From the NCBI GenBank assembly GCA_018610125.1, contig JAHEOI010000025.1, positions 1 through 24,864 on the forward strand: 24,864 bases of DNA, read 5' to 3'. The stretch comes from Verrucomicrobiota bacterium (GTDB lineage: Bacteria > Verrucomicrobiota > Verrucomicrobiia > Limisphaerales > JAHEOI01). Shown piece after piece: positions 8,426-17,125 of this stretch (positions are counted from its first letter, which is position 1; each line of letters opens with the position of its first letter). The notes under the pieces were generated by a model that saw nothing but the letters and a program-made list of their open reading frames with translations, was not told where the DNA came from and searched no databases. The position numbers and the translations under genes were made by a program.

Positions 8426-11236
8426 ATGGAACCATCTTATATGAGCGGAACAGAGATCATCTCGGATCCGGAAAATTTAACTTTTGCCGAAGAGCTCTAC
8501 GAGCATTTTTTGAAAGACCCTGACTCGGTACCTGCCGACTGGCGTGAGTATTTTCGAAATTTACGCCAGCTAGACGACGGGGGGTTCCGTACCGAGCCAT
8601 CCTTCCGTGCCCGAAGTATCTTTCACCCCGCAACCGATGGCCAACCCAAATCGGAGTCAAAACAGGATCTGGAATTTGCCAGGCTCCAAGATCGGGTCGA
8701 CCAGCTCCTGCGAGCCTACCGCACACGCGGGCACATGATCGCCCAGATCGATCCCTTGGGACGGCCTCGCCCGACCCCTCCCGAATTGCAACCGTATTGT
8801 TACGGCTTCACCGAAGAGGATATGAATCGCGTCTTCTCTTGCGAGACGCTGCACCGAGGGGGACCAATGCCGTTGCATCGGATCATTGAGACCCTGCGTA
8901 ACACATATTGCCGCTTCATCGGGGTGGAGTACATGCACATCGACGACATGGCGATTCGGCGGTGGCTTCAAGAGCGAATGGAGGGCACCGAGAACCGTCA
9001 CGAGATCAGCCGTAAGGAGCAGCTTCGGATTCTTACCCGATTAACCGACGCCGTCACGTTCGAGGAATTCATTCAGAAGAAGTTCATCGGTGCGAAGAGC
9101 TTCTCATTGGAAGGTTGCGAAAGCCTGTTGCCTTTGCTGGAGCTGGCGATTGAAAAGGCGGGCGACCAAGGGATTGAACAGATTGTCTTGGGCATGGCTC
9201 ACCGAGGTCGACTCAATGTCCTTGCCAATATCATGGGCAAGAGCCCAAGCCAGATCTTTCGCGAGTTCAGCGATCCGGATCCGCAGCTCTATATGGGGCG
9301 GGGGGATGTCAAGCATCACCTCGGCTACAGCAATGATTGGCATACTGCGTCGGGACAAAAGATCCACCTTTCACTCTGTTTTAATCCAAGCCATCTCGAG
9401 TTTGTCAATCCGGTTGTCCTTGGCCGTGTTCGAGCCAAACAAGATCGCTCTCACGACCACGACCGAAAGCGCGGACTGTCGCTGCTCATTCATGGTGACG
9501 CCGGCTTCATCGGCGAAGGTGTCGTTCAAGAGACCTTCAATTTAAGCCAGCTCTCCGGTTATTCAGTCGGAGGGACCCTCCATGTCATTGCCAACAACCA
9601 GATCGGCTTCGTCACGTCTCCATCTGAAGGACGCTCATGCACCTACGCCACCGATGTGGCAAAAATGCTGCAAATCCCGATCTTTCACGTCAACGGCGAA
9701 GACCCGGAAGCGGTGGCCCAGGTTGTTCGGCTCGCTTTGGACTTTCGAGATAAGTTCCAGCGCGATGTCGTGATCGATATGTATGGGTATCGACGTTTGG
9801 GACATAACGAAGGTGATGAGCCGTCGTTCACCCAACCCACCCTCTATCGGGCCATTCGACAACGAAAGTCGGTCCGAGAGAGCTACCTGGAGCACTTGCT
9901 CAAACTGGAGAAGGTCAGTCGGGAAGAAGCCGATGAGATTCAGCGTAAGCGACGAGAGCTTCTCGAAAAAGAGCTCTCGGAATCCAAGAGCGCCAACTTC
10001 CAGATTCGCTCGGTCGGCCAAGGGAGTATGTGGGAACCTTATCGCGCGGGACCCGAGCCGGAAACCGAAGAAGTCGAAACCGGGTTGAAAGCCAAGACAT
10101 TGTCCGGGCTGCTCGAGCAACAAACAAAGCTCCCGGACGATTTCCATCTCCATCCCAAGTTAAAACGATTTATCGAGGGCCGTCGGGCCATGGCAAAGGG
10201 GGAAAAGCCGCTCGATTGGTCGGCCGCTGAAGCACTGGCCATGGGCAGTCTCGCCACGGAGGGATACCGAATTCGGTTGAGCGGCCAGGATAGCACTCGA
10301 GGCACCTTCAGTCAGCGGCACGGCGTTTTGCTCGATTACGAGGATGGCCATCGCTACGAGCCATTGCAGCACCTATCACCGAATCAAGCCCCTGTCGAGC
10401 TGATCAACAGCCCGCTTTCCGAAGTGGGCGTGCTCGGTTTCGAGTACGGCTTCAGCCTCGACTGGCCGGATGGATTAATCCTCTGGGAAGCCCAATTCGG
10501 TGATTTCAGTAATGCCGCCCAAGTCATTATCGACCAATTCATCATCAGTGCCGAAGACAAGTGGCGCCGCCTGAGCGGCTTGGTCATGTTGTTGCCTCAC
10601 GGCTTTGAGGGGCAAGGGCCGGAGCATTCAAGTGCCCGGCTCGAACGGTTTTTGAATCTGGCCGCTCAAGACAATTTCCAGGTGGTTATTCCAACAACTC
10701 CCGCCCAATACTTCCACTGCTTACGCCGACAAGCGCTTCGCAACTGGCGCAAGCCACTGGTTGTCATGACGCCGAAAAGCCTTCTGCGCCATCCGAAAGT
10801 CGCTTCGCCGCTTACCGAATGCGCCAAGGGCGAATTCAAACGCGTCCTGGTCGATCCCAACGGACCGGACCCACAAACCGTTAAACGCGTCGTCCTCTGC
10901 TCGGGTAAAATTTACTACGAGCTGGAGCAAGCTCGGGAACAAAAGGAACAGAATGATATCGCGATCTTGCGCCTTGAACAGCTTTACCCGCTGCCGAAAC
11001 AGCATCTTCACGAGGCACTTCAGCCGTACCCGGATGGAACCCCCGTCTATTGGGTCCAAGAAGAGCCCGAGAATATGGGCGCCTGGCGATATCTACTTGC
11101 CCACTTTGGAAATCGGCTTTTCGATCGATTCCCATTCTCAGCAATCTCTCGACCCGCATCGGCCAGTCCCGCCACAGGCTCAGCAGCCGCCCACAAACAA
11201 GAGCAAGCCCAATTGATCAGCCAGGCAATGGAGTGA
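8426..11236 (+). CDS. sucA: 2-oxoglutarate dehydrogenase E1 component
   Basis: This thiamine-diphosphate enzyme decarboxylates 2-oxoglutarate and transfers the succinyl group to the E2 lipoyl domain. From the ATG at 8426 it has 936 residues, close to E. coli SucA (933). The N-terminus SYMSG...FAEELYEHFLKDPDSVPADWREYF matches the E2-binding arm of SucA. Further motifs are HRGRLNVLANIMGK (from about 259), FNPSHLEFVNPVV, GDAGFIGEGVVQETFN and NNQIGF in the ThDP region (about 357-395), YRRLGHNEGDEP, and LPHGFEGQGPEHSSARLERF near 723. The frame is open back to a GTG at 8336, but a promoter-like sequence lies within that extension and the SucA alignment begins at SYMSG. It is divergent from the semialdehyde dehydrogenase gene. 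Only a weak ribosome site is present. Confidence 0.97.
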   Translation: MEPSYMSGTEIISDPENLTFAEELYEHFLKDPDSVPADWREYFRNLRQLDDGGFRTEPSFRARSIFHPATDGQPKSESKQDLEFARLQDRVDQLLRAYRTRGHMIAQIDPLGRPRPTPPELQPYCYGFTEEDMNRVFSCETLHRGGPMPLHRIIETLRNTYCRFIGVEYMHIDDMAIRRWLQERMEGTENRHEISRKEQLRILTRLTDAVTFEEFIQKKFIGAKSFSLEGCESLLPLLELAIEKAGDQGIEQIVLGMAHRGRLNVLANIMGKSPSQIFREFSDPDPQLYMGRGDVKHHLGYSNDWHTASGQKIHLSLCFNPSHLEFVNPVVLGRVRAKQDRSHDHDRKRGLSLLIHGDAGFIGEGVVQETFNLSQLSGYSVGGTLHVIANNQIGFVTSPSEGRSCTYATDVAKMLQIPIFHVNGEDPEAVAQVVRLALDFRDKFQRDVVIDMYGYRRLGHNEGDEPSFTQPTLYRAIRQRKSVRESYLEHLLKLEKVSREEADEIQRKRRELLEKELSESKSANFQIRSVGQGSMWEPYRAGPEPETEEVETGLKAKTLSGLLEQQTKLPDDFHLHPKLKRFIEGRRAMAKGEKPLDWSAAEALAMGSLATEGYRIRLSGQDSTRGTFSQRHGVLLDYEDGHRYEPLQHLSPNQAPVELINSPLSEVGVLGFEYGFSLDWPDGLILWEAQFGDFSNAAQVIIDQFIISAEDKWRRLSGLVMLLPHGFEGQGPEHSSARLERFLNLAAQDNFQVVIPTTPAQYFHCLRRQALRNWRKPLVVMTPKSLLRHPKVASPLTECAKGEFKRVLVDPNGPDPQTVKRVVLCSGKIYYELEQAREQKEQNDIAILRLEQLYPLPKQHLHEALQPYPDGTPVYWVQEEPENMGAWRYLLAHFGNRLFDRFPFSAISRPASASPATGSAAAHKQEQAQLISQAME

Positions 11237-11675
11237 GGCCGAAAAAACCACAACCCGTTGCTCATAGGCCGACAGAAGCCCCCGCCGGCTCACTGTCATC
11301 AAGTTTAGGGGCGCTGGAAAGAAATAAGTCTGCTTCAGCAAATGACACACTTATTTCTTTCCATACCGCCATGCAACAGGGGTAGAAATTTGGGTCACAG
11401 AAGACCGTCACCCGCTCAGAAAAGGAAGCGCCTACCCTGTAGCCCTTTTCCTTCCCTGATAGGGATGTCTTCCCCGACGTCGCACTTGTCTCTTGATCGG
11501 CGACGTCCGATTCCGTCAACGTTGAATGCGGCGCACATAACGGGATTGTCCATGGTCGTCGTATCTGGCAAAAGTAAAAGGGAAGGTATGGGCGGTGTTA
11601 ATTATCGTCTATGAGGAAGGCTTGCTAGCGTGTAACATAAGTTTGGAATAGGACGATATTGAGGAAAGACATGTC
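11237..11675 (+). other. Long noncoding gap between sucA and sucB
   Basis: No convincing gene is present in these 439 bases; the short open frames have no family features. The gap contains a 15-bp inverted repeat (11315-11363) and a weaker 8-bp inverted repeat with arms GACGTCGC (11476-11483) and GCGACGTC (11500-11507). A clear ribosome site, GAGGAAA, precedes the sucB ATG. The sucB transcript may have its own promoter here, but I could not pick a convincing -35/-10 pair. Confidence 0.6.
11315..11363. repeat. 15-bp perfect inverted repeat in the sucA-sucB gap
   Basis: The arms are TGGAAAGAAATAAGT (11315-11329) and ACTTATTTCTTTCCA (11349-11363), separated by 19 bases. The arms are AT-rich and no T-run follows on either strand, so a standard intrinsic terminator is unlikely. 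It could be a transcript hairpin that sets the E1:E2 ratio, a processing site or a protein-binding site. Confidence 0.8.
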
Positions 11676-12944
11676 ATGGCGATCGAATTAAAGATTCCGA
11701 GCGTTGGTGAATCTGTAACGGAAGTCCAGGTAAGTGAATGGCTGAAGTCGGAAGGGGAACCGGTTCAAAAAGATGAGAATGTCGCGGTGCTCGAGACCGA
11801 CAAGGCAACGGTGGAGCTCCCTGCCCCGGAATCCGGAACGCTCTCCCAGATTGTAAGCCGTCAGGGTGAAACCGTCAGCGTGGGGACTATCATTGGGTAT
11901 CTCGAGCCCGGATCTCCGCCAAGCCAAGCCAAAAAGGAGCCCTCCCAAAAGAAGGCCACCGCGGAAACTGCCGCGACCGGTTTCGGCGAAGCCAAGGCTG
12001 CAGGAACCAAAACGGGATCACCGCCGACGGGGTCTCCTCCGAAATCCACTGAGGAATCCCCGGTCATGCCTGCTGCACAACGCCTCTTGGACGAACATGG
12101 CCTCCAAGCCCAAGATATTCGGGCAACCGGTTCCGGCGGACGTCTACTGAAAGAAGACGTCCTACGGCATCTCGAATCCCAAGAGCAACGCAGCGCCGAG
12201 TCGGCTTCGGCGACGACCACCCAACCGTCAGAACCCGTGCACGAAGAGCTTGAAGAAGTGGTCCCGATGAGTCCGCTTCGTCGGACCGTAGCTGATCGCT
12301 TGGTCCAAGCCCAGCAAAATGCCGCCCTCTTAACGACCTTTAATGAGGTCGATATGTCGGCGGTGATGCGGCTTCGAAAGCAGTATCAAGAGACATTCCA
12401 AAACCGATACGGGATCAAGCTCGGTTTCATGTCGTTTTTCATCAAGGCTTCTGTCGACGCCTTGAAACGCATCCCTGCGATCAATGCCGAGATTCGCGAT
12501 AAAAACATCGTCTTTCGAAACTACTACGACATCGGAGTGGCCGTCAGCGGTGGCAAAGGCTTGGTAGTGCCGGTTATTCGTCGCGCCGAGCAACTCAGCT
12601 TTGCCGAGATTGAACGGACGATCGATGACCTGGCGACTCGAGCTCGAGATAACAAAATCAAGCTTGAAGAGCTGCAAGGGGGAACATTCACAATTTCCAA
12701 TGGCGGTATTTTCGGCTCAATGCTCTCGACCCCGATTATCAATCCGCCGCAAAGCGGGGTCCTTGGAATGCACACGATCCAGGAACGGCCGGTCGCCGAA
12801 AATGGTCAGGTGGTGATTCGCCCCATGATGTATGTCGCCCTGACTTACGACCATCGAATCGTTGATGGGCGCGAAGCGGTTACCTTCCTGCGCCGGATCA
12901 AGGAGGCGATAGAAGACCCGACCCGCTTACTTATCGAAATATGA
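11676..12944 (+). CDS. sucB: Dihydrolipoamide succinyltransferase, E2 of 2-oxoglutarate dehydrogenase
   Basis: The 422-residue E2 core protein moves the succinyl group from E1 to CoA. In order it has a single lipoyl domain (residues 1-77, lipoyl-lysine Lys43 in ETDKA), a Pro/Ser/Lys/Ala-rich linker, and a peripheral-subunit-binding domain (about 131-167, PAAQRLLDEHG...GSGGRLLKEDVL). A second linker follows, then the catalytic acyltransferase domain ending YDHRIVDGREA, with His393 and Asp397 as the catalytic pair. The start ATG at 11676 follows GAGGAAA by about 10 bases; an out-of-frame ATG lies just before it. Its stop overlaps the lpd start (ATGA), so translation of the two is probably coupled. 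The succinyl-specific assignment rests on adjacency to sucA. Confidence 0.96.
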   Translation: MAIELKIPSVGESVTEVQVSEWLKSEGEPVQKDENVAVLETDKATVELPAPESGTLSQIVSRQGETVSVGTIIGYLEPGSPPSQAKKEPSQKKATAETAATGFGEAKAAGTKTGSPPTGSPPKSTEESPVMPAAQRLLDEHGLQAQDIRATGSGGRLLKEDVLRHLESQEQRSAESASATTTQPSEPVHEELEEVVPMSPLRRTVADRLVQAQQNAALLTTFNEVDMSAVMRLRKQYQETFQNRYGIKLGFMSFFIKASVDALKRIPAINAEIRDKNIVFRNYYDIGVAVSGGKGLVVPVIRRAEQLSFAEIERTIDDLATRARDNKIKLEELQGGTFTISNGGIFGSMLSTPIINPPQSGVLGMHTIQERPVAENGQVVIRPMMYVALTYDHRIVDGREAVTFLRRIKEAIEDPTRLLIEI

Positions 12945-14329
12945 AGGAAGCACAGCATGATTTAATCGTTATCGGTGCCGGCCCCGGCGGCTACGTGGCC
13001 GCTATCCGAGCAGCTCAGCTCGGACTCGACGTGGCCTGCGTGGAAAAGGCCTCCGAGCTTGGAGGGACATGCCTTCGAATTGGCTGTATCCCGAGCAAGG
13101 CCCTCCTCGAAGATAGTGAGCTTTATCATGAGGCCGCCACCAGCTACGGTCAACGAGGAATCAAATTCTCCAAGGTAGAGGTCGATCTGCCGAGCATGAT
13201 GGCCCGCAAGGAGAGTGTCGTCCAATCGCTGACCTCGGGCATTCAATCGCTCTTCAAGAAGAACAAGATCACCCACTACACCGGAGAGGCCCGAATCCAA
13301 GAAGCCGGGCAGGTCGCCGTCAATGGAGCCAAGCAATCGCTGACCCTAAAGGCCCCCAATATCATCATTGCCACCGGGAGTCAGCCCGGCAGCCTGCCCG
13401 GGATTGAACCGGATGGAGAAGTCATCGGCTCGAGCACCGAGGCCCTTTCCTACCAAAAGGTCCCCAAGCACTTGGTGGTAATCGGGGCCGGCTATATCGG
13501 CCTGGAGCTCGGCTCGGTCTGGAAACGGCTCGGAGCCCAAGTGACGGTCCTTGAATACCTGGATCGAATCCTTCCCGGGATGGACTCGGAATTGTCCCGG
13601 CAAGCCCACAAGACGTTCTCCCAACAAGGGCTGGAGATTCACGTTGGCACACGCGTTACCAGTGCAAAAAAGACCGACGAAGGATGCCGAGTCGAGTGCG
13701 AGGGCATGGATCCTGTCACATGTGATCGCCTTCTCTTGGCGGTCGGACGCAAGCCAAGTACCGCCAATTTGGGCCTGGAGGACATCGGTATCGAACTTGA
13801 GAATGGAAGGATCCCGGTCAATGAGCACTTTGCGACTCAGGTCGACGGGATTTACGCCATCGGGGACGTTGTCGCGGGCCCAATGCTGGCACATAAAGCG
13901 GAAGAAGAAGGAATAGCCTGCGCTGAGTGGATCGCGCGTGGCGGAGGCCATGTGAATTACGACGTGATTCCAGGTGTGGTTTATACCCGGCCTGAAATCG
14001 CTTCGGTGGGCCAGACCGAGGATCAATTGAAAGAAAGGGCGATTCCGTATCGCAAAGGAGTTGCTCCCTACAAAGGCAACGGACGGGCTCAGACACTCGG
14101 CTCGGTGGAAGGCAGCGTCAAAATGCTCGCGCATGGCGAAACAGACCGGCTGCTCGGGGTCCACATCATCGGAGCACGGGCGGGCGATTTGATCGCTGAA
14201 GCAGCCACAGCCATGTCATTCGGCGCAAGCAGCGAAGACTTGGCCCTGACCTGTCACGCCCATCCTACCCTGCCGGAAGTCATTCGCGAGGCAGCATTGG
14301 CAACGCAAGGGCGAGCCATTCACTGCTGA
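12941..14329 (+). CDS. lpdA: Dihydrolipoamide dehydrogenase (E3)
   Basis: The 462-residue flavoprotein reoxidises the dihydrolipoyl groups of E2 with NAD+. It has the FAD-binding GAGPGGY (12-18), the redox-active disulfide in GGTCLRIGC (Cys44 and Cys49), the NAD-binding GAGYIGLELGSVW, the second FAD contact GDVVAGPMLAHKAEEEG, and the C-terminal catalytic His441-Glu446 in HAHPTLPE. Length and motif order are normal. It overlaps sucB by four bases, which makes it the dedicated E3 of this complex. Glycine cleavage also needs an E3 (L-protein), so it could serve gcvP as well; this is inference. Confidence 0.97.
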   Translation: MKEAQHDLIVIGAGPGGYVAAIRAAQLGLDVACVEKASELGGTCLRIGCIPSKALLEDSELYHEAATSYGQRGIKFSKVEVDLPSMMARKESVVQSLTSGIQSLFKKNKITHYTGEARIQEAGQVAVNGAKQSLTLKAPNIIIATGSQPGSLPGIEPDGEVIGSSTEALSYQKVPKHLVVIGAGYIGLELGSVWKRLGAQVTVLEYLDRILPGMDSELSRQAHKTFSQQGLEIHVGTRVTSAKKTDEGCRVECEGMDPVTCDRLLLAVGRKPSTANLGLEDIGIELENGRIPVNEHFATQVDGIYAIGDVVAGPMLAHKAEEEGIACAEWIARGGGHVNYDVIPGVVYTRPEIASVGQTEDQLKERAIPYRKGVAPYKGNGRAQTLGSVEGSVKMLAHGETDRLLGVHIIGARAGDLIAEAATAMSFGASSEDLALTCHAHPTLPEVIREAALATQGRAIHC

Positions 14330-14609
14330 TCGGGTCACGCTCCCATACGACTGGGTCACTAGGGGACGGCCGGCAAGGGACTACCGCCCCTTACCACCGC
14401 TGTGCGGTAGGGACGGCACTCCGCTCCCGCACGTCGGGGGCACATTCCATAAGCGCTGACTTGTGTGGCTTCGACCGTCAAGTCGGCCGATCCTCTTCTC
14501 CCCGAATCAACCGATGGCAGGCTCGCCGGGCTGAACCACACTAGTCCCTTCCCCGCGCTAGCTTTTGGAGTGCGCGTGACTTGTCACCGCTTTCTGCGGC
14601 CACGCCTCG
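14330..14609. other. GC-rich noncoding region between lpd and a convergent gene
   Basis: I see no gene here. The region holds small hairpins, including ACCGC/GCGGT with a TGT loop around 14397-14409, a GTGCGG/CCGCAC pairing that encloses a partly self-complementary AGGGACGGCACTCCGCTCCC, and GTGAC-TT-GTCAC at 14576-14587. The genes on both sides end here, so these may act in bidirectional termination, although no T-run follows them. The right end holds a probable copy of the dispersed repeat. Confidence 0.45.
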
Positions 14610-14612
14610 CTA
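14560..14612 (-). repeat. Possible dispersed repeat, copy 2
   Basis: Read on the minus strand it begins TTAGCGAGGCGTGGCCGCAG, matching the start of copy 1 (TTAGCGAGACGTTGCCTCAG) at 16 of 20 positions. The TAG is the stop codon of the methyltransferase gene, as the TAG in copy 1 is for the ROK gene. A hairpin GCCGC/GCGGT sits where copy 1 has GCCTCA/TGAGGC. Beyond about 35 bases I see no clear similarity. Confidence 0.4.
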
Positions 14613-15446
14613 ACCCTTCTTCTTTCCGCCTTTCTTGGCCGGCTTGCTCGTTTTTTTTGAGCTTTGCCGGTTCGCGCTCGCCTGCTTGGCGCTCTTTTTA
14701 GCGGCCGCCTTCTTGGCCGACTTTTTTGATGCCTTGGCCGTGGTCTTTTGAGTCGTTTTGGTACGGGCGTCTTGTTGCCGCCTTGACACCTCCTTTTCGG
14801 CTGTCCTGCCCGGCTCACCCCCTTTGGTCACTCCGGGATTAACACAGCGCACCGCCTTCCAATAACCATTGAAAGCGATCGGCTCGACATGCTCGACCTC
14901 GAGCCCGCCGGCTTCCATGAGCTCATTCAGTCGAAGGTCACTTCGAAAGCCAACGCGATAACAGAGCGGGGAAAACACCTTATCCAAAAAGCCCATTACC
15001 GGATTTTCGGACCGAAAATGGTTCAAAAAGAGGATATAGCCGCCCGGTTTGCAAACCCGCTTGATTTCCTCAATCGCTTTCAAGGGATCCGGAACAGTCG
15101 AGATGAAGTAGGCCGCCAGGACGGAGTCAAAACTATCGTCGGAAAAACCAAGCTGATTGGCATCCATTCTATAGAGATGCACTCGGTTGTACCCCGCTTC
15201 GTCAACTCGCTCCTTCGCATGGCTGAGCATTTTCTCGGAAACGTCAACACCGGTTACATCGATCCCCTCTGGAATATTTCCCAACGAGAGTCCGGTTCCG
15301 ATCCCGACTTCCAACAATTTCTCACCCGGTTTCAGATCCAGCAGCCGCGACGTGACCTTCAAACCATTGCCCGAAAGCTTTCCGAAAATCTGGTCATAAA
15401 CCCCGGAATAGAGATTGTAAAAATGCTCAATGTATTTGACTGACAT
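14610..15446 (-). CDS. SAM-dependent methyltransferase (PmtA/UbiE-like) with histone-H1-like tail
   Basis: The first 210 residues form a class I methyltransferase: LLEVGIGTGLSLGN is the SAM-binding loop, followed by GVDVSEKML, YRMDANQLGFSDDSFD and VCKPGGYILFLNHF. The start YIEHFYNLYSGVYDQIFGKL resembles bacterial phosphatidylethanolamine N-methyltransferase (PmtA) and the related quinone methyltransferases. Residues 215-278 are a different kind of sequence: 19 Lys and 4 Arg among 64 residues, with many Ala, Ser and Thr, in KKSAKKAAAKKSAK-type repeats like eukaryotic histone H1 tails. The tail is in frame with no break. I chose the ATG at 15446, with GGTGG just upstream, over a TTG 13 codons earlier. 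The catalytic substrate is not certain; the tail may bind acidic membranes or nucleic acid. Confidence 0.8.
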   Translation of the reverse strand: MSVKYIEHFYNLYSGVYDQIFGKLSGNGLKVTSRLLDLKPGEKLLEVGIGTGLSLGNIPEGIDVTGVDVSEKMLSHAKERVDEAGYNRVHLYRMDANQLGFSDDSFDSVLAAYFISTVPDPLKAIEEIKRVCKPGGYILFLNHFRSENPVMGFLDKVFSPLCYRVGFRSDLRLNELMEAGGLEVEHVEPIAFNGYWKAVRCVNPGVTKGGEPGRTAEKEVSRRQQDARTKTTQKTTAKASKKSAKKAAAKKSAKQASANRQSSKKTSKPAKKGGKKKG

Positions 15447-15691
15447 AAATCCACCAAAATCTCCGCTCCCAATTGAACGTGCCAATCAACCGCAGCTCGG
15501 ATAATCGAGCAGACAGCGACTCCTGCTGCAGGAGCGAGGGGTCGGGAGACGGATTAGCGGTGCAACCCTCCGGCACGAAACCGGTCAACCTGGCTCCTCT
15601 TCCTCGCACTCCCTCGACCACAGTCGGCTAGCCGTCACCATCCAGTGTGTAAGACGAATTGTGCCGAAAGTCAAACATCCGATGCGACCGA

Positions 15692-16948
15692 TCACGTTGC
15701 CGCCGTCAGTGCTTGCTCCCGTTCCTGAAGCGTCGGATGGGAATAATAAAAACGACTGTAGAAAGGATGCGGCGTTAGATTGCTCAGATTTTGCTCATTG
15801 AGCTTACGCAAGGCTTGCACCAACGGAGCGCTCTCGCCGATAACAGCCTTCGCATAGGCATCCGCCTGATACTCGTGACGCCGTGAGAGGCTGTTCAAGA
15901 GCGGACCGAGCCAAAAGCTGATAACTCCCCCCAAAAGCCCGACCAACAGCAACGCCGGAGCCACACTTTCGGTTTGGAAGCCGAATGCCGCATAAAACCA
16001 CGCTTGCTTCGAAAGCCATGCCACAAGATAAAGGCCGACCAAGAGCAAAATCGCCGAAACAAGCATCATCTTGGTAACATGCCTTTTCTTGTAATGACCG
16101 ATCTCGTGCGCAAGAACCGCTTCCAATTCGCTTTCCTGAAGTGCTTCAATGAGGGTGTCAAACAAGACAATCTTACGAAATCGCCCGATTCCGGTGAAAA
16201 ACGCATTGGAATGCTTGGAGCGTTTGCTGCCATCCATGACCTGAATCCCTTTCGCTTGAAAGCCGGTGCGTTCCGCCAAACGAAGCAATCGTTCCCTCAG
16301 ACTCCCTTCCGGAAGCGGATCAAACCGATTAAACAGGGGCAAGATAAGCACCGGAGCCAATAAAAAGAGGATAAATTGGACCACAAGCACACACACCCAC
16401 GCCCACAGCCACCACGCAGCCCCGGCCCAGTTCACAACCGCCAAAATCAACGCAAACAACGGAAGCCCCAGAACGACACTCAAAAGAAGGCTTTTGACGC
16501 GATCCAACACCCAGACCCGCGGCGTTGTCTTGTTGAACCCAAAGCGCTGCTCAAGGTGAAACTGCTCATACCAATCCAATGGCCACGATGGCAGCCCGAT
16601 CGCGATCATTGTGATCACCAGGAAACCGGCCATTGACCAGACAGACTCCCCCCACGCACCCAAAGCGGTCCGAAAGCCCCACGGTAGGACTCCGCTAAAG
16701 AGAACCGCCAGAAGTACCGCCACATCCAGGGTGATTCCCCATTGGCGCAATCGCCCTTTTGCCAACGTATAGTCGACCGATCTCCGGTAAGTCTCCTCGT
16801 CCATCACCGCTTCCAGGCCCGCCGGGACCCGGTCCGAATGGGCGACGACATGGCGCCGATTCAACCATTCCAACCCAAGCTGCACGCCCCACTTCGCTAC
16901 GATGAGCGTGACAACCACCAAAATGACTCCATCACTTGCCGACAGCAT
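15692..16948 (-). CDS. M48-family membrane metalloprotease (Ste24/CAAX protease-like)
   Basis: The 418-residue integral membrane protease has the zinc site HEIGHYKKRH (His281, Glu282, His285) and the third ligand Glu359 in RRHEYQADAYA. It has the layout of Ste24-type enzymes: one N-terminal membrane helix (about 5-22), a soluble segment, several hydrophobic helices (about 75-190), the catalytic domain, and two more helices (about 290-340). In bacteria such proteins degrade or process membrane proteins; prenyl processing is not expected. AGGA lies 9 bases before the ATG. It runs the same way as the methyltransferase gene, with 245 apparently empty bases between them. Confidence 0.92.
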   Translation of the reverse strand: MLSASDGVILVVVTLIVAKWGVQLGLEWLNRRHVVAHSDRVPAGLEAVMDEETYRRSVDYTLAKGRLRQWGITLDVAVLLAVLFSGVLPWGFRTALGAWGESVWSMAGFLVITMIAIGLPSWPLDWYEQFHLEQRFGFNKTTPRVWVLDRVKSLLLSVVLGLPLFALILAVVNWAGAAWWLWAWVCVLVVQFILFLLAPVLILPLFNRFDPLPEGSLRERLLRLAERTGFQAKGIQVMDGSKRSKHSNAFFTGIGRFRKIVLFDTLIEALQESELEAVLAHEIGHYKKRHVTKMMLVSAILLLVGLYLVAWLSKQAWFYAAFGFQTESVAPALLLVGLLGGVISFWLGPLLNSLSRRHEYQADAYAKAVIGESAPLVQALRKLNEQNLSNLTPHPFYSRFYYSHPTLQEREQALTAAT

Positions 16949-17035
16949 AAATCTTATTCCTTAGATCAAATCGTATATGCCAAGGCGAGTGACTCAAATC
17001 CCATTTTCGGCAATTTCCTTTTTTCCTCCTCCCCG

Positions 17036-17121
17036 AGCGAGGCGTTGCCTCAGACCGCCACAACATAAGGGTTATCTGGGCCACTTGGACCGCATCCAAT
17101 GTTTTCTGTCTACGCCTCGCT
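17036..17121. repeat. Dispersed repeat ends in inverted orientation
   Basis: AGCGAGGCGT at 17036-17045 and its exact reverse complement ACGCCTCGCT at 17112-17121 bound a 66-base interval. The left end continues as TTGCCTCAGA, matching copy 1 at 5708-5726 with one difference. The right end, read on the minus strand, begins TTAGCGAGGCGTAGACAGAA. This looks like two copies facing each other, or one element with terminal inverted repeats. Confidence 0.5.
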
Positions 17122-17125
17122 AATT

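Noticed and set aside
11262..11519. Minus-strand open frame of 85 codons in the sucA-sucB gap
   Set aside because: No recognisable domain, no ribosome site worth noting, and it includes the inverted repeat; kept as noncoding.
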